Notes under the pieces: model-generated
Database searches by the model: none
Told to the model about the DNA's origin: nothing
The model's input: the letters and a program-made list of their open reading frames with translations, nothing else
Shown here: positions 40,960 to 48,593 of the stretch, piece by piece
Layout of the letters: each line of letters opens with the position of its first letter
Position numbering within the stretch: the stretch's first letter is position 1
Assembly (NCBI GenBank): GCA_037388505.1
Contig: JARRKC010000009.1
Span: 1 to 64,000 of the forward strand
Direction: 5' to 3'
Length of the DNA: 64,000 nucleotides
Source: JARRKC01 sp037388505
Lineage (GTDB): Bacteria; Acidobacteriota; UBA6911; RPQK01; JAPXNP01
Translations under genes and position numbers: made by a program

Positions 40960-42315
40960 CTAGTAGATGAAGGCCGACTCGAGCTTTGGGATGACATTTT
41001 CAAGACAGAAGAAGATCACCCGGTCATCCAGTTGGATCACCGACTCACCGCGGGGAACTTCGACCTCGCCGGTCGGCCGAACGATCGCGCCTACCAGAGC
41101 TCCACGCGGAAAGGCTACATCCCTCAACGCCTTGCCTACGTACTTCGATCCCGGCGTAGCGACCAGTTCGATCGCTTCCGCCTCCTCTTCCCGAAAGGTG
41201 GTGACCGAAACGACTCTTCCCTTGCGAACGTACTGAAGGATTCGATCCACGACGACCAGCCGGGTGCTGAATGTCGAATTGATGCCCAACAGCTGGGTCA
41301 TCGGCAGAAAGTCGATCCGGTTGACCAGTGCTACCGATTTTCGGGAGCCCATTCGCTTGGCCAGGAGCGAAGCGATGATGTTGACCTCATCGTCACCGGT
41401 CAGCGCCAGATAGGCGTCGGTCCCACGAATGTTCTCTTCGGCCAAGATTCGCTGATCCGTTCCGTCGGCATGGACGACGACGGTGCTCTTGACGACGGTT
41501 GAGATCTTCTGACAGCGGTCGAGGTCTCGTTCGAACAGCTTGACCTGAACTCCCGTCGCCTCGAGGCGAAGCGCCGCCTCGATGCCCAGCTGCTTGCCCC
41601 CCAGAACGAAGACCCGCTGCACCCGTTCCTGGCGCTGGAGCCCCATGAACTCAAAGGCATGATCCAGAGAGGCTTCCGGCACCAAGACGTAGAGATGGTC
41701 GTTTTCCAGGATCTCGTCATCGCCGTGCGGAATGATGACCCGGCGCTCCCGGAAGATCATGGCGACGAGAAAACTCAGATCTTGGGCGCGTGTGTTGACG
41801 TCGGAGATCTTTTGACCGACCAGCCAGCTTCTCGAATCCACGGACATGCCGAACAACCGGACCCTTCCTTCCGCGAAAGGAATGATCTCGGAAACCCCGG
41901 GGAGCCCCACGACCTGAAGGATTCGCGCCACCGTCTCGCTGTCCGGATGGATGACCAGGTCGACTCCCAGCAGTTTGCTGGTGCAGATCGAACGCCAACG
42001 GTCCACTTCATGGGTGCGCAGCCGGGCGACTTTGATCCGAACGTTGGAGAAGGCCTGCGCGACGAGACAGCCCAGCACGTTGGTCTGGTCACTGGAAGTC
42101 ACGGCGATCAGCATATCGGAGGAAAGAAGGCCTGCGCGCTCCAGGACCTTGAAGCTCGAGGCATCTCCCTGCACGATCTTGGCATCGAGAACGTCCTCCA
42201 GTTCGACGCAGCGATCCAGAGCCGCCTCGACGATCGTGACTTCGTTCTTCTCCCGAATCAGCCGCTGAGCGACAAGCGTTCCGACGGCCCCCCCACCTAG
42301 AATCAGGATCCTCAT
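40960..42315 (-). CDS. trkA: Trk system potassium-uptake protein TrkA
   Basis: A 451-residue TrkA with two RCK modules. Each has a Rossmann fold and a C-terminal ligand domain: RILILGGGAVGTLVAQRLIR, then VTSSDQTNVLGCLVAQ, and RVFVLGGKQLGIEAALRLEA, then LALTGDDEVNIIASLLAKRM. The first GGGAVG loop suggests NAD(H) binding, while the second (GGKQLG) is degenerate. TrkA gates TrkH from the cytosolic face. It precedes trkH in the same operon, 9 bp apart. Confidence 0.95.
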   Translation of the reverse strand: MRILILGGGAVGTLVAQRLIREKNEVTIVEAALDRCVELEDVLDAKIVQGDASSFKVLERAGLLSSDMLIAVTSSDQTNVLGCLVAQAFSNVRIKVARLRTHEVDRWRSICTSKLLGVDLVIHPDSETVARILQVVGLPGVSEIIPFAEGRVRLFGMSVDSRSWLVGQKISDVNTRAQDLSFLVAMIFRERRVIIPHGDDEILENDHLYVLVPEASLDHAFEFMGLQRQERVQRVFVLGGKQLGIEAALRLEATGVQVKLFERDLDRCQKISTVVKSTVVVHADGTDQRILAEENIRGTDAYLALTGDDEVNIIASLLAKRMGSRKSVALVNRIDFLPMTQLLGINSTFSTRLVVVDRILQYVRKGRVVSVTTFREEEAEAIELVATPGSKYVGKALRDVAFPRGALVGAIVRPTGEVEVPRGESVIQLDDRVIFFCLENVIPKLESAFIY

Positions 42316-42352
42316 TGATGCAACCGTTCTCAGCGACGGCGCGGAACCCGCG

Positions 42353-42928
42353 TCACCTCGGAGCTGCGTCTCCGGGCTCGGAGTCTTCCCTCGGTCTGCT
42401 CAGCGCCCTGGGATACTCGAACCACTGAAAGGACGTCAAAATCTCCTGCAGTGCCGGAAGCGCGGCTTCAGCCGCACTCGCTCGTTCGGAGCTGAGCACG
42501 AAGACCACGAAATAGCGGTTGAAGTCCCCAGTCGCCACTATCTCCCTTCGCACTCCCGGACAGTCGTAGGTTTGAACACTGAAAGGATCGACTTTCGCGA
42601 GTCCCTCAGGTCTGCTCTTCGTTTCCTTCCCCGCCGGACAAGCCATGACGAACTTGTCTAGATTGTCTTCGATGAAGCTTTGCAGTGTAGCGCCCTTTTG
42701 CCTGCCGACGAAGCGGGCCAAAATGAAGGCGTCCGCATGACGCCAGTCTTCCCCCTGCCTGTGGAATATGAAGTTCGCGATCTGGGGGGCAGCTCTCGTG
42801 TCCAGCGTCCAGCCCGACGGCTCGGCGACCTGAAATGAGAAACCCCGGCCGTACATCTGAACCATCCTTCCCTCGACGAACGTCGGTGCGCCCAGAGTCG
42901 TGATCATCAACAAGAGAGCTGGGAACAT
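42353..42928 (-). CDS. Exported protein of unknown function
   Basis: A 191-residue protein with a short signal peptide (MFPALLLMITTLGAPTFVEG). The mature part reads GRGFSFQVAEPSGWTLDTRA, then HADAFILARFVGRQKGATLQ, SFIEDNLDKFV and AALPALQEILTSFQW. The F.V..P.GW....R pattern and terminal IL.SF.W resemble a small PsbP/DcrB-like fold seen in many exported hypothetical proteins, but I assign no function. It lies 37 bp upstream of trkA on the same strand and might share its transcript. Confidence 0.65.
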   Translation of the reverse strand: MFPALLLMITTLGAPTFVEGRMVQMYGRGFSFQVAEPSGWTLDTRAAPQIANFIFHRQGEDWRHADAFILARFVGRQKGATLQSFIEDNLDKFVMACPAGKETKSRPEGLAKVDPFSVQTYDCPGVRREIVATGDFNRYFVVFVLSSERASAAEAALPALQEILTSFQWFEYPRALSRPREDSEPGDAAPR

Positions 42929-43003
42929 CGGCCTGAGTCTAGCACGGCGGGCCCGAACGTTTGAAGCGTCGTGCCGGAAGGTCGCAGATTGCGGGTTTCC
43001 CGA

Positions 43004-43522
43004 TCAGCTCCCGATATCCGGCTCCTTTCCCCCGCCTGCTGCCAACCGACCGATCATTTCCCGGTCCAGCCGAAACACTCTCCATTGGTCCATCGGACGG
43101 GCGCCGAGTCGGCGGTAGAATTCGATCGCCGGCTCGTTCCAGTCCAGGACGGCCCATTCGATTCGACCACAATCGCGCCGGCGAGCCAACTCCGCGAGAT
43201 AGAGGAAGAAGGCGGTGCCAAGTCCCCGGCCTCGGAATTCGCTGCGCACGAAGATGTCCTCAATGTAGATTCCCGGCCGCCCGACGAAGGTGGAGAAGTT
43301 ATGAAAGAACAGGGCGAAACCGGCCGGTTGACCTTCGAATTCCCCGATCAACGCTTCGGCGACGGGACGCGGGCCGAACAGGCACTCCCGCAAAGATTCC
43401 TCGGTAGCCCGAACCTCATGCAACAACTTCTCATACTCGGCCAGATCTCGGATGAACTGGAGAATCAGAGGCGTGTCCTCAGGCCGGGCAGAACGGATGG
43501 TGAAGGCGTCGTATTCGTTCAT
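43004..43522 (-). CDS. GNAT-family N-acetyltransferase
   Basis: A 172-residue GNAT enzyme. It opens FTIRSARPEDTPLILQFIRD, followed by LAEYEKL. The acetyl-CoA loop is YIEDIFVRSEFRGRGLGTAFF around residues 85-105, and WAVLDWNEPAIEFYRRLGAR is the C-terminal core. ELAEYEK and YIEDIFV...RG.G are typical of diamine/spermidine or thialysine acetyltransferases, so a small amine is the likely acceptor. Divergent from the aldo/keto reductase with 60 bp between. Confidence 0.88.
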   Translation of the reverse strand: MNEYDAFTIRSARPEDTPLILQFIRDLAEYEKLLHEVRATEESLRECLFGPRPVAEALIGEFEGQPAGFALFFHNFSTFVGRPGIYIEDIFVRSEFRGRGLGTAFFLYLAELARRRDCGRIEWAVLDWNEPAIEFYRRLGARPMDQWRVFRLDREMIGRLAAGGGKEPDIGS

Positions 43523-43582
43523 GGAGAGGAAGCCTACCGAAATGGGCGGGGCGAAGGAAGAGTTCTGCTATAGTCGAAGCAA

Positions 43583-44551
43583 ATGCAGCACCGAAGACTC
43601 GGCAGGACAGGCATCGAAGTGTCGGAAATCGGGTTTGGCGCCTGGGGGATCGGCGGCGCCATGTGGCAAGGCGCCGAAGACACGGAATCGCTGCGGGCCC
43701 TTCACACTGCCGTCGATGAGGGAGTCAACGTCATCGACACCGCACTTGTTTACGGCAGCGGCCACTCTGAGAAGCTCGTCGGGCAGGTCGTCCGTGAACG
43801 TTCCGAGCGGATTTATGTCTTCAGCAAGATTCCTCCCAAGAACATGCGCTGGCCCTCGCACGGCACTCTGGAAGAAGCGTTTCCTTCCCACCACATCGTC
43901 AACTGCGTCAACCAGTCTCTGGCGAACCTGAAACTCGAACAGTTGGATTTGATCCAGTTCCACGTCTGGGATGAGTCTTGGCTGTCTCGGGAGGAGTGGT
44001 TCGAAACCATACAGGACTTGAAGAGGCAAGGGAAGTTCGCGTACTTCGGCGTCTCGATCGATGATCACAGGCCGGCGTCTGCGGTCGAACTGGTTCGCTC
44101 CGGAAAGGTCGACGCCGTTCAGGTAATCTACAACATCTTCGATCAGTCTCCGGAGGACGAGTTGTTCCCGGCCTGCCGGCAATATGACGTGGGCGTCATC
44201 GCCCGGGTTCCGTTCGATGAAGGTTCGCTGACCGGAACGATTACCCCCGAGACGACCTTTCCCCCGGGAGACTGGCGTGAGCACTATTTCTCCGGCGATC
44301 GGAAGCGCGAGGTCTTCGAGCGTGCACGGGAGTTGGAGAAGCTGCTCGGCAGCGAAGTTGAAACGCTGCCCGAGCTGGCCCTGCGATTCTGTCTTCATCA
44401 CCCGGCAATCAGCACGGTGATTCCAGGCATGCGCAAGACTGAACACGTCCGGTCGAATGTTGCGGCATCGGACCGGCCTGCGTTGAGTGCCCGGATGATT
44501 TCCGAACTTCGGAAACATCGTTGGGTCCGCAACTTCTATCCAGAAAACTGA
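43583..44551 (+). CDS. Aldo/keto reductase
   Basis: A 322-residue NADPH-dependent (beta/alpha)8 oxidoreductase. The catalytic tetrad is visible: Asp and Tyr in NVIDTALVYGSGHSE, Lys in YVFSKIPP, His in LIQFHVWD. The start QHRRLGRTGIEVSEIGFGAW is canonical, as is the C-terminal AISTVIPGMRKTEHVRSNV. Substrate unknown. A TATAGT element at 43569-43574 leaves little leader before ATG 43583. Confidence 0.92.
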   Translation: MQHRRLGRTGIEVSEIGFGAWGIGGAMWQGAEDTESLRALHTAVDEGVNVIDTALVYGSGHSEKLVGQVVRERSERIYVFSKIPPKNMRWPSHGTLEEAFPSHHIVNCVNQSLANLKLEQLDLIQFHVWDESWLSREEWFETIQDLKRQGKFAYFGVSIDDHRPASAVELVRSGKVDAVQVIYNIFDQSPEDELFPACRQYDVGVIARVPFDEGSLTGTITPETTFPPGDWREHYFSGDRKREVFERARELEKLLGSEVETLPELALRFCLHHPAISTVIPGMRKTEHVRSNVAASDRPALSARMISELRKHRWVRNFYPEN

Positions 44552-44636
44552 CGTTTGCTCGATTCTGCGCATCCCTGGCCTGTCCTTCGCATCTAAGGAA
44601 TAGGCCCCAACCGGGCCGGAGAGGTGAGCACCAAAA

Positions 44637-46169
44637 ATGAGTTCTGATAAACAGATAAGCCCCGAGGAACTTCGAAAGTTCCTTCAGAATAAACTCGGTT
44701 CCGGTGTCCAAGTCGACCTCTTTGCCCAGCCCCAGACAGAAGAAGTGGACGAAGAGACAGCTCGCACCGAAGCGCGCAACAAGGCACTGGAATTCAACTA
44801 TAAGCCCAGTGATATCAAGCGGTACCTGGATCGGTTCGTGATTCGCCAGGACGACGCCAAAAAGGTCCTCGCGACGGCCATCTGCGATCACTACCACCAT
44901 CTCCAGAACCTGAAGGGTCCGGAGAATTGGCTCGAGTACAAGAAGCAGAACATCATCCTGATCGGTCCGACCGGTGTCGGAAAGACCTACCTGGTCCAGA
45001 ACATCGCGCGCCTGATCGGTGTTCCTTTCGCCAAGGCCGACGCCACCAAGTTCAGCGAGACCGGGTACGTCGGCGGAGATGTGGAAGATCTCGTCCGCGA
45101 GCTCGTGGCCCAGGCAAACGGCGATGTGGCTCTGGCGGAATGCGGCATCATCTACCTGGACGAAATCGATAAGATCGCCGCTTCCATGAACATGATGGGG
45201 CGTGACGTCAGCGGTCGAGGGGTTCAGCGTAATCTGTTGAAGCTGATGGAGGAAACCGAGGTTCCCCTGCGATCGGCGACGGACATTGCCAGCCAGATGC
45301 AGGCATTCATCGAATTCCAGACCAAGGGCAGGGTTGAGAAGAAGACCATCAACACCGGGCACATTCTTTTCATCGTCAGTGGAGCCTTTCAGGGCCTGAC
45401 CGACATCATCAAGAAGAGGATCGGCTCGAAGCAGATCGGTTTCACGGGAGAGAAACTGTCCGTCGATGAGGAACACGGTCTCTACGAACGGGTCAGGGCC
45501 GTTGACTTCATTGAGTATGGCTTCGAGGCGGAATTCGCCGGCCGTCTTCCCGTCGTCGTACACTGTCAGCCGCTTTCGGTCGATGATCTTTTCGACGTCG
45601 CCAAGCACTCCGAGGGATCTATCCTCAAGCAGTATCGAGAGGACTTCAGAGCGTATGGCGTCGAGGTGTTTTTTACGGACGACGGGATGCGGAAGATTGC
45701 GGAAGCCGCTGCCGAGGAGCGGACCGGAGCACGCGGTCTGATGTCCGTCTGTGAGAAGATCTTCCGCGAGTTCAAGTATTATCTGCCGGACAGTGAAGTC
45801 AGGGAGTTCATCGTCAGCCGGGAACTGGCGGAAGACCCTGCGGGACGCCTCCAGCAACTGCTCGAGAATCCGCAGCTCGACCGCCCTCAGGTGCTCCAGT
45901 GGAAGGCTGGCCGAGTCGAAAAGGAGATCGGAGAAGAGTATTCCATCCAGCTCTCATTCACACCGGAGGCCACCGAGTTGCTGGCCGATCAGGCCGAGAA
46001 GTCGGGCACCGCTTTCGTGGACTATTGCCGCTCGTTCGTGAAGAGCTACGAGCACGCGCTCAAGCTCCTCAGCAAACGCACTCCCGGAGCCAGTTTCGTC
46101 ATCGATGCCGCGGCCGTACGCGATCCGGGCGGAGCCTTCGAGCGCTGGATCAAAGAAAGCTATCAATAG
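44637..46169 (+). CDS. ClpX-like AAA+ unfoldase without the zinc-binding domain
   Basis: A 510-residue AAA+ ATPase of the ClpX branch. Walker A GPTGVGKTYLVQ, Walker B CGIIYLDEIDK, pore-type GYVGGDVED and sensor-2 box EERTGARGLMSV are all present. The IGF tripeptide of the ClpP-docking loop is kept in SKQIGFTGEK. The N-terminal C4 zinc domain of ClpX is absent and is replaced by ~60 residues (QISPEELRKFLQNKLGSG). A ~130-residue C-terminal extension follows the usual end. It would unfold proteins, perhaps for ClpP or alone. No clpP lies nearby. ATG 44637 has AGGTGAG upstream. Confidence 0.85.
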   Translation: MSSDKQISPEELRKFLQNKLGSGVQVDLFAQPQTEEVDEETARTEARNKALEFNYKPSDIKRYLDRFVIRQDDAKKVLATAICDHYHHLQNLKGPENWLEYKKQNIILIGPTGVGKTYLVQNIARLIGVPFAKADATKFSETGYVGGDVEDLVRELVAQANGDVALAECGIIYLDEIDKIAASMNMMGRDVSGRGVQRNLLKLMEETEVPLRSATDIASQMQAFIEFQTKGRVEKKTINTGHILFIVSGAFQGLTDIIKKRIGSKQIGFTGEKLSVDEEHGLYERVRAVDFIEYGFEAEFAGRLPVVVHCQPLSVDDLFDVAKHSEGSILKQYREDFRAYGVEVFFTDDGMRKIAEAAAEERTGARGLMSVCEKIFREFKYYLPDSEVREFIVSRELAEDPAGRLQQLLENPQLDRPQVLQWKAGRVEKEIGEEYSIQLSFTPEATELLADQAEKSGTAFVDYCRSFVKSYEHALKLLSKRTPGASFVIDAAAVRDPGGAFERWIKESYQ

Positions 46170-46420
46170 AGTTCCGAGTTCAGAGTTCCGAGTTCCGCAG
46201 AGTTCCGGGGGTTCCGGGTTTCGGGCAATCCCCTGGCTGCTGCCTCACTTGGGCCAACCTGGCCGTTGAGCCTCGGAGAACCGCTTTCACGCGGAAGACG
46301 CAAGGATCGCAAGAACCTCCTAAACAAAGAAAACCTTTGCGCACTTTGCGCCTTCGCGGTTTTGCGCGAGGTCGAGTTGCCGAGGTTACGCGCCGCTATC
46401 GAGTGTCAAACCGAATCCGG
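46170..46420. repeat. GTTCCGAG tandem repeat plus a TGCGC-rich dispersed element
   Basis: Directly after the ClpX-like stop, 46172-46230 holds imperfect direct repeats of GAGTTCCGAGTTC/GGGTTCCGGG. Further on, 46335-46375 reads TTTGCGCACTTTGCGCCTTC and CGCGGTTTTGCGCGAGG, with an ACGCGGAAGACGCAAGGATC partner at 46290-46310. This looks like a dispersed noncoding repeat. No gene is recognisable. The GTTCCGAG motif recurs at 17690-17712 and 30356-30385. Confidence 0.6.
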
Positions 46421-47326
46421 CTAACCCGAAAGGTCCGGTCGGAGGACGATTTTGGGACAGAGGGCGGCCTCTCGGAATTCCGCGAGGGCAACCAGATCGC
46501 CCCGAAACGTCAGCCTCCACATCGCGCCCGCCGATCCTTCTTTGGAGGCGGGAGGGGGGATCGGATTACCGTGTGCGACGGCGCACGCTTCCTCGAGGCT
46601 CAGGGGGTGTTCCGGGAGGTCGGGCAGAAGCTGCGACATCGGCAGAAGCCGATCCTGCCATTCATCGGCAAGCCTCTCCGGGGATAGGGCCTGTTCAATC
46701 CGAAAGCTTCCGGAGCGCGTGCGCCGCAGCTCTTCCAGAACCGCTCCGCAACCGAGTCCCTGGCCGATGTCGTGAGCCAGACTTCGAATATAGGTTCCTG
46801 CGGAACAGACGACTCTGAGCGAGCAAAAGGGAGGGTCCAGCGCGAGCAAATCGAGCTGCCAGATCGTCACCTGGCGGCTTGGCCGTTCGCGAACCTCACG
46901 GCGCCGGGCGGCTCGGTAGAGAGGTTCACCGCCGATCTTGATTGCCGAGAACATGGGTGGAACCTGCTCGAACGTACCGCGAAATCGGTCGAGGACGACG
47001 TCCAGGGCCGAACGCTCGATCTCCGGCACGGGGAGTTCTTCGAGCACCCGGCCTTGAGCGTCGTAGGTGTCCGTGACACAACCCAGGCGGAGACGACCTA
47101 CGTACTCCTTCTCCGGGGATGTCAGTAGTGCCGAGAGCCGCGTCGCTCGACCCAGCACCAGAACCAGCACGCCTGTAGCCGCCGGATCCAGTGTGCCGGT
47201 GTGCCCGACCTTTGTACCGACGACCCTGCGGACCTGCTGGACGATATCGTGAGAGGTGGGACCGGCTGGTTTGTCTACGACCAGAGCCCCGTCGACGGTT
47301 TCAAGCCTTTTCACGTTCCGATGCAA
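46421..47326 (-). CDS. truB: tRNA pseudouridine-55 synthase TruB
   Basis: A 301-residue TruB. The catalytic Asp is in KVGHTGTLDPAATGVLVLVL. Flanking motifs are ALVVDKPAGPTSHD at the start, EQVPPMFSAIKIGGEPLYRA and VVCSAGTYIRSLAHDIG. It isomerises U55 in the tRNA T-loop. The start is TTG 47326 with GGGAG four bases before it, and GTG 47314 is an alternative. It overlaps nrnA by 26 bp and ends the rimP-nusA-infB operon. Confidence 0.94.
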   Translation of the reverse strand: MHRNVKRLETVDGALVVDKPAGPTSHDIVQQVRRVVGTKVGHTGTLDPAATGVLVLVLGRATRLSALLTSPEKEYVGRLRLGCVTDTYDAQGRVLEELPVPEIERSALDVVLDRFRGTFEQVPPMFSAIKIGGEPLYRAARRREVRERPSRQVTIWQLDLLALDPPFCSLRVVCSAGTYIRSLAHDIGQGLGCGAVLEELRRTRSGSFRIEQALSPERLADEWQDRLLPMSQLLPDLPEHPLSLEEACAVAHGNPIPPPASKEGSAGAMWRLTFRGDLVALAEFREAALCPKIVLRPDLSG

Positions 47327-48272
47327 GAAGCTCCCTCAGCGCGTCGACGACCGTTCGGCGCACCTCCTCGAAACTGCCCAGAAGCCTCGCGCCGGCGGCG
47401 TTGCGATGGCCGCCGCCGCCGAATCTGGACGCGATCCGACCGACGTCGAGATCTCCCTGGGAGCGCAGGCTGACCCGGTATTCGCCCGGACCTTCTTCGC
47501 GAAAGAAGGCACACAACTTCACACCGTCCACACTTAGGGGATAATTGGCCAAACCTTCGGTGTCGTTTTGCGCCGCCCCGGTCTCGGTGAACATGTCACG
47601 GTCGAGCCGGACCCAGGCGATCTCTCGACCGGGATCGAACTCGAGGGTGTCGAGGAGCCTGCCGACCAGACGGATCCGAGCCTCGGACTGGCTCATGAGA
47701 ACCGCCTGGGCGATCTCCGCGGGTTCGGCACCTGCAGAGACGAGACTCGAGGCGACACGGAAGGTCTCGGCCGTCGTATTGGAGAACTGGAAAGAACCCG
47801 TGTCGGTCAGGATCGCCGCATACAGATTGGTAGCAATCTCGACCGTAATGTTCGTTCCGAGCTCGGACAGAACCTGATAGAGCATCTCGGCGACGGCCGC
47901 TGCACCGGGGTCCACCCAGTTGATCACGCCGAAGAGGTCGTTGATCGGATGGTGATCGATGTTGATGCTCGGATAGGAATCCAAGCCCTTTACTCCAGAG
48001 CGCTCGAGATTGGAGCACTCCAGGACGATGAGTGCATCGAAGTCTCCCTGTACGGGCTCGCCGATCCGGATCCGCTCGATCCGCGGGAGCGACCGGTAGT
48101 TGGGAGGATAGGGATCCGCATCGAAGATCTCAACGTGCTTGCCCAACTGCTCGAGAGCCTCGGCCAGCGCAAGTTGCGAGCCGATCGAGTCACCGTCGGG
48201 GCGCTCGTGGGAGGTCACGACGAATCGGCTGTGTGCGTGGATGAATTCAGCAATATCCTGAACGATCTTCAT
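47301..48272 (-). CDS. nrnA: DHH-family oligoribonuclease / pAp phosphatase NrnA
   Basis: A 323-residue DHH-DHHA1 phosphoesterase. Motifs: TSHERPDGDSIGSQLALAEA, then SINIDHHPINDLFGVINW, then ILTDTGSFQFSNTT, and the C-terminal RFGGGGHRNAAGARL. NrnA degrades nano-RNA and dephosphorylates pAp. It overlaps ylxP by 4 bp and truB by 26 bp. rbfA, usually between ylxP and nrnA, is absent. Confidence 0.94.
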   Translation of the reverse strand: MKIVQDIAEFIHAHSRFVVTSHERPDGDSIGSQLALAEALEQLGKHVEIFDADPYPPNYRSLPRIERIRIGEPVQGDFDALIVLECSNLERSGVKGLDSYPSINIDHHPINDLFGVINWVDPGAAAVAEMLYQVLSELGTNITVEIATNLYAAILTDTGSFQFSNTTAETFRVASSLVSAGAEPAEIAQAVLMSQSEARIRLVGRLLDTLEFDPGREIAWVRLDRDMFTETGAAQNDTEGLANYPLSVDGVKLCAFFREEGPGEYRVSLRSQGDLDVGRIASRFGGGGHRNAAGARLLGSFEEVRRTVVDALRELLASEREKA

Positions 48273-48559
48273 TCGTGCTCCAAGATCTCCGTATCGAATT
48301 CGAGCAGCTCACCGGTCAAAAGCCTCTCACTCTCCTCCTGGATGCGTGCGGCAATCCGATCCAGCAGTCCGCGATCGGAAGATACGACGGCGATTCCGAG
48401 GCGGCTTCGCTGCCACAGGTCCTGATGTTCGAGTTCGGAGACCGAGCACTTGAACTTGGATCGGAGCTTTTCGGAGGCGCTCTGAATGATTCGCCGCTTT
48501 TCCTTGAGCGAGTGGCAGGTCGGCAGATAGAGCTGAAGCGAGCAGAAAAGAACCGGCAA
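48269..48559 (-). CDS. DUF503 protein (YlxP-like)
   Basis: A 96-residue DUF503 protein: CSLQLYLPTCHSLKEKRRII, then QSASEKLRSKFKCSVSELEH, QDLWQRSRLGIAVVSSDRG. The SLKEKR and VSE...QDLWQR motifs are the family hallmarks. YlxP-like proteins are encoded between infB and rbfA and are thought to act in ribosome biogenesis. TTG start at 48557-48559 with GGGAGGTG upstream. It overlaps nrnA by 4 bp. Confidence 0.9.
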   Translation of the reverse strand: MPVLFCSLQLYLPTCHSLKEKRRIIQSASEKLRSKFKCSVSELEHQDLWQRSRLGIAVVSSDRGLLDRIAARIQEESERLLTGELLEFDTEILEHE

Positions 48560-48593
48560 TTCTCAACACCTCCCTGGATCGGCCTGCGCCGGA

